Below are positions 1 through 5,572 of a DNA stretch of 5,572 nt, in pieces. How positions within the stretch are numbered: position 1 is the first letter of the stretch; the number at the start of each line of letters is the position of its first letter. The stretch is from Spartobacteria bacterium (GTDB taxonomy: Bacteria > Verrucomicrobiota > Verrucomicrobiia > Chthoniobacterales > UBA10450). The notes under the pieces are model-generated. The model did no database searches and was not told the DNA's origin. It saw only the letters and a program-made list of their open reading frames with translations. The stretch lies in contig DMCG01000111.1 of NCBI GenBank assembly GCA_003445855.1, positions 1-5,572 on the forward strand, read 5' to 3'. A program made the translations under genes and the position numbers.

Positions 1-22
1 GGGGGAACAGCGGCAGCTACAA

Positions 23-1513
23 CTAAAACGCCTCCTCCGGCTCGGTCACGTTTCGCGCGCGGTCCTCAAAGCGGGTGAATTCTTTCAGGAACGTGAGGGA
101 AATTTCGCCGACCGGACCGTTGCGCTGTTTCGCGATGATCAATTCGGCCTCGCCGGCCTTCTCCGCCCGCGCCTCTTCGTCTTCCTCGTAAATTTCCGGC
201 CTAACGAGCAAACCGACGAGATCGGCATCCTGCTCGATCGAACCAGACTCACGCAGATCGCTCAACCGCGGTTTGCCGCCCGAACGTGCCTCCGGTTGGC
301 GATTCAACTGCGCGACCACGATCACGGGAATCTTCAATTCTTTCGCGAGTCCTTTGAGGCCGGCGGAAATTTCCGAAATCTCCAGCTGCCGGTTGTCCTG
401 CGCGCGCCGAGATGTCGATCTTAGTAACTGCAAATAATCGACAACGATCAGTTTCACGTCCTGCTGCGCCTTTAGCCGGCGCGCTTTCGCGCGCAATTCG
501 AGAATGGTTAGACTCGCGCTATCATCGATGAAAATTTTTGCTTCGGCCAATTTCGAAGCCGCGGCCGTGAGGCTCGGAAAATCGCGCTCACCCAAAAACC
601 CATCACGCACTTTTTGCAAATTCACGCGCGCACGCGAGCAGAGCAGCCGTTGGACAAGCTGCTGGCTGCTCATTTCGAGGCTAAAAACGCCTACTGGAAG
701 TTTTTCCTGGACCGCGACGTGTTCGGCAATGTTCATGGCGAGCGCCGTTTTGCCCATGCTCGGCCGCGCCGCGATCACGATCATCTCGGCGGGGTGCAGC
801 CCACTGGTCATGCGGTCAAACTCGACGAAGCCGGTTGAAATGCCGGTGATGCCGCCTTTGCGCTCGTAAAGTTTCTCGATCGACTCGATCGCTTCCATCA
901 CCTGGTCTTTCATCGAGAGCATCTGGCCTTTGAAGCGGTCTTCACCGACGGCGAAGATTTTCTGCTCCACTTCATCGAGAAGATTGCCCACTTCGTCCTG
1001 TTCCTCGTAGGCGCGGCGCACGCTCTCGGTGGAAGCGGTGATGATCTGGCGCAGAATGTATTTGTCGCGAACGATCTCGAGGTAATAGCCGACGTTGGCC
1101 GCCGTTGGGACAAAGGTAAACAAGCTGGTGACAAATGCGGCGCCGCCTACGCCTTCGAGCAAATTCCGGTCGCGAAGCACTTGCGTAAAGGTGATCAGAT
1201 CGATGGCCTGGCCCGCGTTCCAAAGATCGACAAGCACGTTGTAGATGGTCTGGTGCGCCGGAACGTAAAAATATTCCTCGTTAATCTTTTCCACGCACTC
1301 CGCGATCGTTTCGCGCGGCGAGATGAGCATCGAACCGAGAACGCCTTGCTCCGCTTCCACGCTGTGCGGCGGCGCGCGGTGAATATCCTGCGAAGAAGCT
1401 GGGGAAGACGTGGGAAAAACTCTTCCGCCAGTTTGGGCTGCCGAGCCTCGGTCAGCGCCGTTTCCAGCTGTCTTACGAGGCTTCTCAGGCTGGGCGCCTT
1501 GAGAAGTCGGCAT
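23..1513 (-). CDS. dnaB: Replicative DNA helicase DnaB
   Basis: Hexameric 5'-3' helicase that unwinds DNA at the replication fork and recruits primase. The 496-residue product has the DnaB N-terminal domain (from about 48, APPHSVEAEQGVLGSML, to about 150), a linker, and a RecA-like motor domain from about 220 to the end. Visible motor motifs are Walker A (ARPSMGKTA, 249-257; K255, T256), the catalytic glutamate in FSLEMS (E280), Walker B (LIVVDYLQLL, 355-364; D359), SDLRESGSIEQDAD (418-431), and the KQRNGPVG segment with the arginine finger (R464) near the C-terminus. No intein interrupts the motifs. The first 46 residues are a Gly/Ser/Pro/Gln/Arg-rich, probably disordered extension before the conserved fold. 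The ATG directly abuts the rplI stop (TAAATG), so translation is probably coupled; there is no clear Shine-Dalgarno, only A/G-rich sequence inside rplI. The stop is 22 nt from the window edge. Identification is secure; the exact start is slightly less so because of the variable N-terminus. Confidence 0.97.
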   Translation of the reverse strand: MPTSQGAQPEKPRKTAGNGADRGSAAQTGGRVFPTSSPASSQDIHRAPPHSVEAEQGVLGSMLISPRETIAECVEKINEEYFYVPAHQTIYNVLVDLWNAGQAIDLITFTQVLRDRNLLEGVGGAAFVTSLFTFVPTAANVGYYLEIVRDKYILRQIITASTESVRRAYEEQDEVGNLLDEVEQKIFAVGEDRFKGQMLSMKDQVMEAIESIEKLYERKGGITGISTGFVEFDRMTSGLHPAEMIVIAARPSMGKTALAMNIAEHVAVQEKLPVGVFSLEMSSQQLVQRLLCSRARVNLQKVRDGFLGERDFPSLTAAASKLAEAKIFIDDSASLTILELRAKARRLKAQQDVKLIVVDYLQLLRSTSRRAQDNRQLEISEISAGLKGLAKELKIPVIVVAQLNRQPEARSGGKPRLSDLRESGSIEQDADLVGLLVRPEIYEEDEEARAEKAGEAELIIAKQRNGPVGEISLTFLKEFTRFEDRARNVTEPEEAF

Positions 1514-2053
1514 TTATTTTGTTTCTTTCTTTCTTTGGAAAAACGAACGGTGTTTTTTCTCGGATTGTTCGGCGGCGCCTTGTTCAGTCTTTGGCTCCTC
1601 CGTCGATTTCACCTCGAATTTAAATTGCGCAGACACGTCGTGGTGCAACTTAATTGTGACTTCGTGTTCGCCCGTGTCTTTGATCGGCCGCTCCAGCACG
1701 ATTTTGTGGCGGTCGATCTCCTGGCCAAGTTCGTTCTTGAGCCGAGTGACGATGTCTTGCGCGGTGACCGATCCGAACGCCTTGCCCGTCTCGCCGGTAG
1801 CCAGGGTGAAGGTCACTCGCAACTTGCCAATTCGACGGGTGAGCTCCTCCGCTTCATTCAACTCGCGCGCTTCACGTTCGGCCCGCTTCTTTTTCAAATT
1901 ATCCAGCTCGCGCAAACTTGCCGGCGTCACTTCGTAGGCTTTGCCGGAGGGCAGGAGATAATTTCGTGCGTAACCGCGGCGCACCTTCACCACGTCGGCT
2001 TCGGCGCCAAGCCCGGGCACATTCTCGGTTAAAATAATCTCAGTCGAAGACAT
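1514..2053 (-). CDS. rplI: 50S ribosomal protein L9 (bL9) with extended C-terminal tail
   Basis: bL9 binds 23S rRNA near the L1 stalk with its N-terminal domain and projects a C-terminal domain away on a long helix. The N-domain signature is clear (VVKVRRGYARNYLLPSGKA, 21-39), followed by the charged connecting helix (about 42-75) and the C-domain (KAFGSVTAQDI, 91-101; IDRHKIVLERPIKDTGEHEV, 113-132). The protein is 179 residues against about 150 for the family. The surplus is a charged Lys/Glu/Gln tail from about 150 onward. The usual GxxGDVV turn reads GAEADVV, so the second Gly is replaced by Ala. The ATG is the only sensible start because the family N-terminus begins within a few residues of it; no good Shine-Dalgarno is seen, only an A-rich stretch. 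It has its own strong-looking promoter and runs with no gap into dnaB. rpsF, ssb and rpsR, its usual upstream partners, are absent; sufT lies upstream instead. Confidence 0.96.
   Translation of the reverse strand: MSSTEIILTENVPGLGAEADVVKVRRGYARNYLLPSGKAYEVTPASLRELDNLKKKRAEREARELNEAEELTRRIGKLRVTFTLATGETGKAFGSVTAQDIVTRLKNELGQEIDRHKIVLERPIKDTGEHEVTIKLHHDVSAQFKFEVKSTEEPKTEQGAAEQSEKKHRSFFQRKKETK
1522..1536. repeat. Short TTTC tandem repeat at the rplI 3' end
   Basis: Three TTTC units plus TTT (GAAA-type on the coding strand) encode the QRKKE part of the L9 tail, ending 8 nt before the dnaB start triplet. The purine-rich coding strand is the only candidate ribosome-loading sequence for dnaB. It is too short to be called a contingency locus on this evidence alone. 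Confidence 0.35.
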
Positions 2054-2062
2054 GATTTAATT

Positions 2063-2085
2063 TTTTTCCGCGCGAAAAATTTTCG
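2063..2085 (-). promoter_or_regulatory. rplI leader with two mutually exclusive small hairpins
   Basis: In the predicted rplI 5' UTR (about 2100 to 2054) the coding strand can form CGAAA-AUU-UUUCG (2085 to 2073; 5 bp, 3-nt loop). Alternatively it can form UUUUUC-GCGCG-GAAAAA (2079 to 2063; 6 bp, 5-nt loop). Both need the same U-run, so only one can form at a time, and the second pairs the A-rich stretch just upstream of the start codon. The stems are short and AU-rich, so a regulatory role is only a possibility. Confidence 0.3.
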
Positions 2086-2106
2086 GCAAGAGGAAGCGCG
2101 GAGCCG

Positions 2107-2134
2107 AGTATAGGAGTGACGAGAAAACTGTCAA
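2107..2134 (-). promoter_or_regulatory. Sigma70-type promoter for rplI-dnaB
   Basis: On the minus strand a perfect -35 hexamer TTGACA (2134-2129) is followed after 16 nt by TATACT (2112-2107), which matches TATAAT at five of six positions. The predicted start of transcription is near 2100, giving a leader of about 47 nt before the rplI ATG. The site lies in the 92-nt gap between the sufT stop and rplI, exactly where a promoter for the rplI-dnaB unit is expected. The 16-nt spacer is one short of optimal but common. Confidence 0.75.
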
Positions 2135-2145
2135 CGCCACAAAAA

Positions 2146-2700
2146 TTAAATCATCCCGAGCTTCATCCGCCCGGCTTCGCTGATCATGTTCTGGCTCCAC
2201 GGCGGATCCCAGACCAGTTGCACGTCGGCTTCATCGACTCCATCGATCGAAAGAATTTTGCTTTGCGCATCATGCGCGATGGCCGGGCCCATCCCGCAGC
2301 CGGGCGCGGTCAGCGTCATTTTCACTTCCACTTTCGTGCCGCCCTCATTTTTTTTTATTAATCGGCAATCGTAAACCAGGCCAAGATCGACAATGTTAAC
2401 CGGAATCTCCGGATCGAAGCATTGACGAAGTTGATTCCAAACATCTTCTTCGGAAACTGCGCCGTTGCTGGCGACCGCAGCCTTCGGTTCGGTTTTCGCC
2501 GACGGTTTTTCCAGGCCAAGTGCATCTAAATCTTTTTCGTTGATACGCGCCAGGCCCTGTGGCGTCGCGATCGTGTAACTTCCGCCGAGCGCTTGCGTGA
2601 TCACGCCTTGCGTTCCGGCCTCGAGCGTAAGCTTTTGCCCGCTGGGAATCTGGATCGCCTCACACTCGCGGCTCAAAGTAAATTCAGTGTTCTCGTGCAT
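2146..2700 (-). CDS. sufT: Long-form SufT, DUF59/MIP18-type Fe-S assembly protein
   Basis: SufT-type proteins act in the cytoplasm as accessory factors in maturation of Fe-S proteins. The 184-residue product has the two-part layout of the long SufT family. An N-terminal domain begins HENTEFTLSRECEAIQIPSG and contains TQALGGSYTI; it is followed by an Ala/Lys/Pro-rich linker (about 65-80) and a C-terminal DUF59 domain. The DUF59 domain shows DPEIPVNIVDLGLVYD (96-111), TAPGCGMG (131-138, with the conserved Cys135) and VWDPPW (163-168), ending in the family-typical SEAGRMKLG. I chose the ATG at 2700; a TTG four codons upstream is in frame but the family starts at MHE. No strong Shine-Dalgarno or promoter is evident, so it may be read from the upstream E2 operon across the repeat. 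An A9 run on the coding strand falls at codons for K116-K117-N118. No other suf genes are in the window. The next gene, rplI, has its own promoter. Confidence 0.9.
   Translation of the reverse strand: MHENTEFTLSRECEAIQIPSGQKLTLEAGTQGVITQALGGSYTIATPQGLARINEKDLDALGLEKPSAKTEPKAAVASNGAVSEEDVWNQLRQCFDPEIPVNIVDLGLVYDCRLIKKNEGGTKVEVKMTLTAPGCGMGPAIAHDAQSKILSIDGVDEADVQLVWDPPWSQNMISEAGRMKLGMI
2348..2356 (-). other. A9 homopolymer inside sufT (possible slippage site)
   Basis: Nine consecutive A residues on the coding strand, in frame as ATA AAA AAA AAT GAG, sit in a predicted loop of the DUF59 domain. One extra A would create TGA immediately after the lysines. One missing A also leads to TGA, eight codons further on. 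The gene is intact as given. It may simply be lysine codon use, but long A runs are known sites of polymerase slippage. Confidence 0.4.
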
Positions 2701-2748
2701 AATCTCAATCAAACTAAGCGCCGTGTCGGCAACTGCAAGCTCCTAGCG

Positions 2749-2789
2749 TACCTCGGCGTCGCAAACGTTGTAGCGGCGCTCGCCGAAAC
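2749..2789. repeat. GC-rich imperfect palindromic segment, possible second repeat
   Basis: This stretch contains tcggcg (2753-2758) that pairs with cgccga (2781-2786), a small cggc/gccg hairpin (2774-2785), and TTGTAGCGGCG (2769-2779), which resembles the end of the neighbouring 58-bp element. It looks like a degenerate or truncated repeat of the same general style. Pairing is weak and no second copy is available here, so this is tentative. Confidence 0.3.
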
Positions 2790-2790
2790 T

Positions 2791-2848
2791 TTGTAGGGCG
2801 GCGATCCTCGCCGCCGTGACTTGGCGGCCAAAAATGGCCGCCCTACAA
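2791..2848. repeat. 58-bp nested inverted repeat (REP/MITE-like)
   Basis: The ends are a perfect 12-bp inverted repeat, TTGTAGGGCGGC (2791-2802) and its reverse complement (2837-2848). Inside are two perfect 8-bp hairpins: ggcggcga/tcgccgcc (2797-2804 with 2808-2815, loop TCC) and ggcggcca/tggccgcc (2823-2830 with 2835-2842, loop AAAA). The outer arms and inner hairpins share bases, so the long stem and the double hairpin are alternative folds. It has no coding capacity, lies between two genes of the same direction, and its right end covers the last E2 codon and stop. No U-tract follows in the transcribed direction, so it is not a standard terminator. The form fits a dispersed palindromic repeat; multiple copies cannot be shown from one window. 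Confidence 0.75.
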
Positions 2849-4057
2849 TTTCTTCGGATCCTCCAGCAACTCGATCACGCGTTTGAGCAAACGCCCCGCC
2901 CCGCCGCCATCGATGCTGCGGTGATCGAAGCTCAACGTAATCTGCGCTTCGGTTTTCGGAACGAATTCCTTTTTCGCTTCATCCCACGAAGGAACTTTTT
3001 TTCCCGCCCCGAGTCCGAGAAGCAAAGTTTGATCGGGCAGTGGAATCGGCGTGCCCCATTCGACTCCGAATGTTCCGAAATTTGAAACCGTGGCGAGGCC
3101 GCCGGCTTGCATGTCCGGAGAAATGCGACGCTTGCGCGCAAGATCGACCAGCTCCTGATACTTCGCCGTGAGATCGGCAAGTGAAGTTTTATCCGCCGCG
3201 CGAACGATCGGCACCATTATTCCATCCTGTGCTTCGACCGCGACGCCGATGTCGATGGAACTGGACTCCACCACGCGGTTGCCAATCAACTTTGCTGCCG
3301 CGCCTGGATTTTCCGCAAGCGCGAGCGCGAGTGCGCGGGTCGCGTAAAGCGCCGGGCCGGGCTTCGGCTCGCGTGATTGTCGATCTTGCAACACCGGTTC
3401 GAGATTAACTGACGAACCAATCGTCGAAAGCGGCCGCGTCCAGCTGCGTCGCATCGCGTCCGCCACTCCGGCGCGAATCGCGGAAGCTTCCTCGGCCGGT
3501 TGATTGTCGATCTTGTGCAGAAAATTTTCCAGGTCCTTGATCGTGACGCGATTGCCGGCGCCGGTTCCGAAAATTCCCGCGAGATCGGCATTGGTTAACC
3601 GCAATTCCGCCATGCGTGCACGAACTCTCGGCGAGAGGAAGCTCGCGCCGAGCGGCACGACCGGGACCGGCAAGCCGCCATCGCGCGATTTCATTTGCGC
3701 GCCGTCACGCGCAGTAATGGGCTTGGCGCTTTCTTCCTCACGGCCTGGAATTTCTTTTGCCAGCTCTTGTTGCGGCGGTTCGGGAGCTGTTTTCTTAAAC
3801 TTGGCGGCGTCTTCTTCGCTGGCTTCGACGTAACCGAGCACCGCGCCGACGGGATAAGTTTCTTTCACTTGCGCGGTGATCTTGTCGATCTTGCCTTTGC
3901 ACGGCGTGGTCACACCCATGACCGCCTTGTTCGTCTCGACCTCGATGATTTCCTGATCGGCCGCGATTTCATCGCCCGGCTTCACTTTTACATCGACAAC
4001 GGTCGCTTCGGCGATCGATTCGCCCAGCTGCGGCATGATGATCGGAACTTGCGGCAT
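2843..4057 (-). CDS. 2-oxo acid dehydrogenase E2, dihydrolipoamide acyltransferase
   Basis: E2 forms the core of the complex. It carries the acyl group on a lipoyl-lysine and transfers it to CoA. The 404 residues show one lipoyl domain (1-80; IMPQLGESI and ETNKAV with lipoyl-Lys44), then a Glu/Lys/Pro-rich linker (about 81-135). Next come a peripheral-subunit-binding domain (about 139-181, FLSPRVRARMAELRL) and a catalytic domain (about 200-404) with SNFGTFGV and the active-site DHRSIDGG (His379, Asp383). All key residues are present. The ATG at 4057 is chosen because the lipoyl domain begins at residue 2; a longer reading to 4186 would overlap E1 beta. The start is 4 nt after the E1 beta stop, so the three genes form an operon. 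The last codon and stop (TTG TAG) lie in the end of the 58-bp palindromic repeat. The substrate (pyruvate versus branched-chain 2-oxo acid or acetoin) cannot be fixed from motifs; pyruvate (pdhC-like) is the default reading. Confidence 0.93.
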   Translation of the reverse strand: MPQVPIIMPQLGESIAEATVVDVKVKPGDEIAADQEIIEVETNKAVMGVTTPCKGKIDKITAQVKETYPVGAVLGYVEASEEDAAKFKKTAPEPPQQELAKEIPGREEESAKPITARDGAQMKSRDGGLPVPVVPLGASFLSPRVRARMAELRLTNADLAGIFGTGAGNRVTIKDLENFLHKIDNQPAEEASAIRAGVADAMRRSWTRPLSTIGSSVNLEPVLQDRQSREPKPGPALYATRALALALAENPGAAAKLIGNRVVESSSIDIGVAVEAQDGIMVPIVRAADKTSLADLTAKYQELVDLARKRRISPDMQAGGLATVSNFGTFGVEWGTPIPLPDQTLLLGLGAGKKVPSWDEAKKEFVPKTEAQITLSFDHRSIDGGGAGRLLKRVIELLEDPKKL

Positions 4058-4061
4058 AAAA

Positions 4062-5030
4062 TTATTCTCGAAGAAGATTTCTCGCCTTGGCGGCAATCGA
4101 TTTCGCATTTGGTCGATGGACGCTCCAAAGATTCGGGTGATAGGGAATCGGCGTGTCCTTCGCGTTGACGCGCTGCGGCGGCGCATCGAGCAAATGAAAA
4201 CCTTCGCTTGTGACGCGCGCGATCACTTCCGCGGTTGCGCCGCCCCATGGAAATGATTCGCCGACGCAAAGCAAACGTCCGGTCCGTGCGACCGAAGCGA
4301 GCACGGTGTCGGTGTCGAGCGGTTTGACTGTGCGAAGATCGACAACTTCGATTTCGAAACCATCGCTCGCCAATTCTTCCGCCACTGCCAGCGCCTCCTG
4401 GACCATTGCGCTGTAAGTTACGATTGTCAGATCGCGACCTTCGCGCGCAATCCGCGCTTTTCCAGCAGGCAAACCCTCGGTCGGAAGTTTGTCGGCCTTG
4501 AGGTGGTAATAAAGATACTTGTGTTCGCAATAAACGACCGGGTCGTCGATCGCCACCGCCTCGATCAACATCGTGTAAGCGTCTTCCACCGTGGCCGGCG
4601 TCATCACGATCAGCCCGGGGTAGTGCGCATAAATCGATTCCATGCTCTGGCTGTGAAACGGGCCGCTCCCTTTCGTCCCGCCGGAAGGAAGACGGATCGT
4701 GATTGGCACTGGAACATTCGTGCGCCAATAATGCGTGCCGGCATTGTTGAGAATTTGATTCAGTGCCGTGCTCGAAAAATCGGCAAACTGCATCTCGACA
4801 ATCGGCCGCATTCCGTGCAGCGCCGCGCCGATCGCCGTGCCGACCATCGCGTCTTCGCTGATCGGCGTGTTCAACACGCGGCCGGGAAATTCTTTCGCCA
4901 ATCCCTTGGTCGCTTTGAATGCGCCGCCGAAAGTTCCTCCGACGTCCTGCCCGTAAATGAAAACGCGTTCGTCATCGCGCAACAGTTTCGCCTGCGCTTC
5001 ACGGATCGCTTCGAGATAGGTGATGCTCAT
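4062..5030 (-). CDS. 2-oxo acid dehydrogenase E1 component, beta subunit
   Basis: Partner of E1 alpha in the thiamine-diphosphate-dependent heterotetramer that decarboxylates the 2-oxo acid and acylates E2. The 322-residue length is normal for the family. Family landmarks in order are the start SITYLEAIREAQ, GQDVGGTFGGAFKATKGL (27-44), TPISEDAMVGTAIG (55-68) with the cofactor-activating Glu59, MQFADF (80-85), and GPFHSQSMESIYAHYPGL (123-140). The C-terminal transketolase-like domain follows, with VVDLRTVKPLDTDTV (229-243) and CVGE (255-258). The ATG overlaps the E1 alpha TGA as ATGA, a typical translational-coupling junction; the stop lies 4 nt before E2. The FGGAFKATKGL form recalls branched-chain and acetoin-type E1 beta as much as the classical pyruvate form, so substrate is left open. 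A pdhB-like name would be the conventional guess. Confidence 0.94.
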   Translation of the reverse strand: MSITYLEAIREAQAKLLRDDERVFIYGQDVGGTFGGAFKATKGLAKEFPGRVLNTPISEDAMVGTAIGAALHGMRPIVEMQFADFSSTALNQILNNAGTHYWRTNVPVPITIRLPSGGTKGSGPFHSQSMESIYAHYPGLIVMTPATVEDAYTMLIEAVAIDDPVVYCEHKYLYYHLKADKLPTEGLPAGKARIAREGRDLTIVTYSAMVQEALAVAEELASDGFEIEVVDLRTVKPLDTDTVLASVARTGRLLCVGESFPWGGATAEVIARVTSEGFHLLDAPPQRVNAKDTPIPYHPNLWSVHRPNAKSIAAKARNLLRE

Positions 5031-5572
5031 TCGGCTGGATCAACAAGTTCGCGGGTCGAGATCGCGCACCAATCTTCTTCATTCGCAACCGGCGCTGCCT
5101 CTTTTTGCGCGGTCGTAATCGCTTTCTCGACTTCCGCCGCCGCTTCGTCTCGCCACGCTTGCAGCGTTTCCGCACCGGCCAGGCTAAGATCGACAATCAA
5201 CTTTTCCGTGCGCTTCAAACAATCCTGCGCGAACGGTTGGCGCTTGATTTCATCCGTGACGTAACTTGCATCGTCATGCTCGCCGTGACCGGACAAGCGC
5301 AAGATTGAAGCAACAACCAACTGCGGCGGACGACCTGCTCGCGCTCGTTTTACCGCGCTGTCAATCACATCGAGGCACTTCGCGAGATCAGTGCCATCGA
5401 TACTGTAGCCTTCGAAACCGTAACCCTTCGCGCGATCCACCAGATCGGCGCAGGCGAACTCGCGATCGTTCGGCGTGGAATACGCGTAATGATTGTTCGT
5501 CGCAACAACGACAAGCGGCACTTGCTCGACCGCAGCGATGTTCAATCCTTCATGCGCCGAGCCCGCCTGCAT
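5027..5572 (-). CDS. 2-oxo acid dehydrogenase E1 component, alpha subunit (C-terminal part)
   Basis: Only the last 181 codons are in the window; the gene continues past the right edge, so the Met at the boundary is internal and not a start. The visible part begins MQAGSAHEGLNIAAV, which in this family directly follows the GDG of the thiamine-diphosphate motif. The end of that motif is seen as NN (residues 26-27 of the fragment) followed by HYAYSTP. Next come DRAKGYGFEGYSIDGTD (46-62) and the loop LRLSGHGEHDDASYV (91-105), which in relatives contacts cofactor and E2-bound substrate. The C-terminus is Ala/Glu-rich and helical-looking. The stop overlaps the E1 beta start by 4 nt. The E1 alpha family is clear; pyruvate versus branched-chain specificity is not decided. 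The promoter of this operon must lie outside the window. Confidence 0.92.
   Translation of the reverse strand: MQAGSAHEGLNIAAVEQVPLVVVATNNHYAYSTPNDREFACADLVDRAKGYGFEGYSIDGTDLAKCLDVIDSAVKRARAGRPPQLVVASILRLSGHGEHDDASYVTDEIKRQPFAQDCLKRTEKLIVDLSLAGAETLQAWRDEAAAEVEKAITTAQKEAAPVANEEDWCAISTRELVDPAE

Noticed and set aside
1..22. Terminator or gene downstream of dnaB
   Set aside because: Only 22 nt are present and they show no hairpin or reading frame that can be judged.
866..882. Direct repeat of CTCGATCGA in dnaB
   Set aside because: Explained by the coding sequence for Ile-Glu-Ser-Ile-Glu in the linker before the motor domain; nothing suggests a site.
1181..2032. 283-codon open frame on the plus strand opposite dnaB and rplI
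   Set aside because: It is antisense to two certain genes, spans their junction, and its translation is Arg/Leu/His-rich with no recognisable domain; a codon-bias shadow.
2701..2712. TTG start for sufT four codons upstream of the ATG
   Set aside because: Long-form SufT proteins typically begin near the MHE motif, and neither start has a good Shine-Dalgarno, so the ATG is preferred.
2701..2790. Promoter for sufT
   Set aside because: TTGCAG followed 16 nt later by TAGTTT can be read on the minus strand, but the -10 match is poor and not better than chance.
2791..2848. Rho-independent terminator after E2
   Set aside because: The hairpins are strong but no U-rich tract follows them on the minus strand, and the perfect terminal inverted repeats fit a palindromic repeat better.
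4058..4186. N-terminal extension of E2 by 43 codons
   Set aside because: It would overlap the E1 beta 3' end out of frame and is Arg-rich; the lipoyl domain begins at the ATG at 4057, 4 nt after the E1 beta stop.
3988..4728. 246-codon minus-strand open frame overlapping E1 beta and E2
   Set aside because: It is in a different frame from both genes, Arg/Ser-rich and without motifs, while E1 beta and E2 show all their conserved residues.
4503..5264. 253-codon plus-strand open frame opposite E1 beta and E1 alpha
   Set aside because: Lies across two well-identified minus-strand genes and has no family features; a shadow frame.

Overview
The window carries six genes, all read from the minus strand, and no RNA gene, insertion sequence or CRISPR array that I can see. 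Read in transcription order (high to low coordinates) they are: the C-terminal part of a 2-oxo acid dehydrogenase E1 alpha subunit (cut by the right edge), E1 beta, the lipoylated E2 acyltransferase, a short repeat-bearing gap, the long-form Fe-S assembly protein SufT, ribosomal protein L9, and the replicative helicase DnaB. The sequence is moderately GC-rich. Clear Shine-Dalgarno sites are scarce, and some leaders are A-rich. With the gene content and a GC-rich palindromic intergenic repeat, this suggests a Gram-negative bacterium, possibly of the Verrucomicrobiota (Chthoniobacter/Udaeobacter-like). That placement is from protein and repeat 'look', not from a search.

Right half (2843-5572): a tight operon for a pyruvate-type or branched-chain-type 2-oxo acid dehydrogenase. 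E1 alpha and E1 beta overlap by 4 nt (ATGA), and E1 beta and E2 are separated by 4 nt. E1 decarboxylates a 2-oxo acid with thiamine diphosphate and passes the acyl group to the lipoyl lysine of E2, which transfers it to CoA. E3 (dihydrolipoamide dehydrogenase) is not in the window.

Middle (2701-2842): a 142-nt gap dominated by GC-rich palindromic sequence. A 58-bp nested inverted repeat with perfect 12-bp ends runs into the 3' end of the E2 gene and supplies its last codon and stop. sufT follows. SufT-type proteins support Fe-S protein maturation, including lipoate synthase, so its position next to a lipoyl-dependent enzyme is functionally sensible.

Left half (23-2145): rplI and dnaB form a unit with abutting genes (TAAATG). 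A near-consensus sigma70 promoter (TTGACA, 16 nt, TATACT) lies just upstream of rplI and predicts a short leader with two mutually exclusive hairpins. The usual upstream partners of rplI (rpsF, ssb, rpsR) are absent here. This is mainly core housekeeping sequence. I found no convincing new multi-gene system; the unusual features are the palindromic repeat, the rplI leader, an A9 tract in sufT, and the sufT-E2 neighbourhood.
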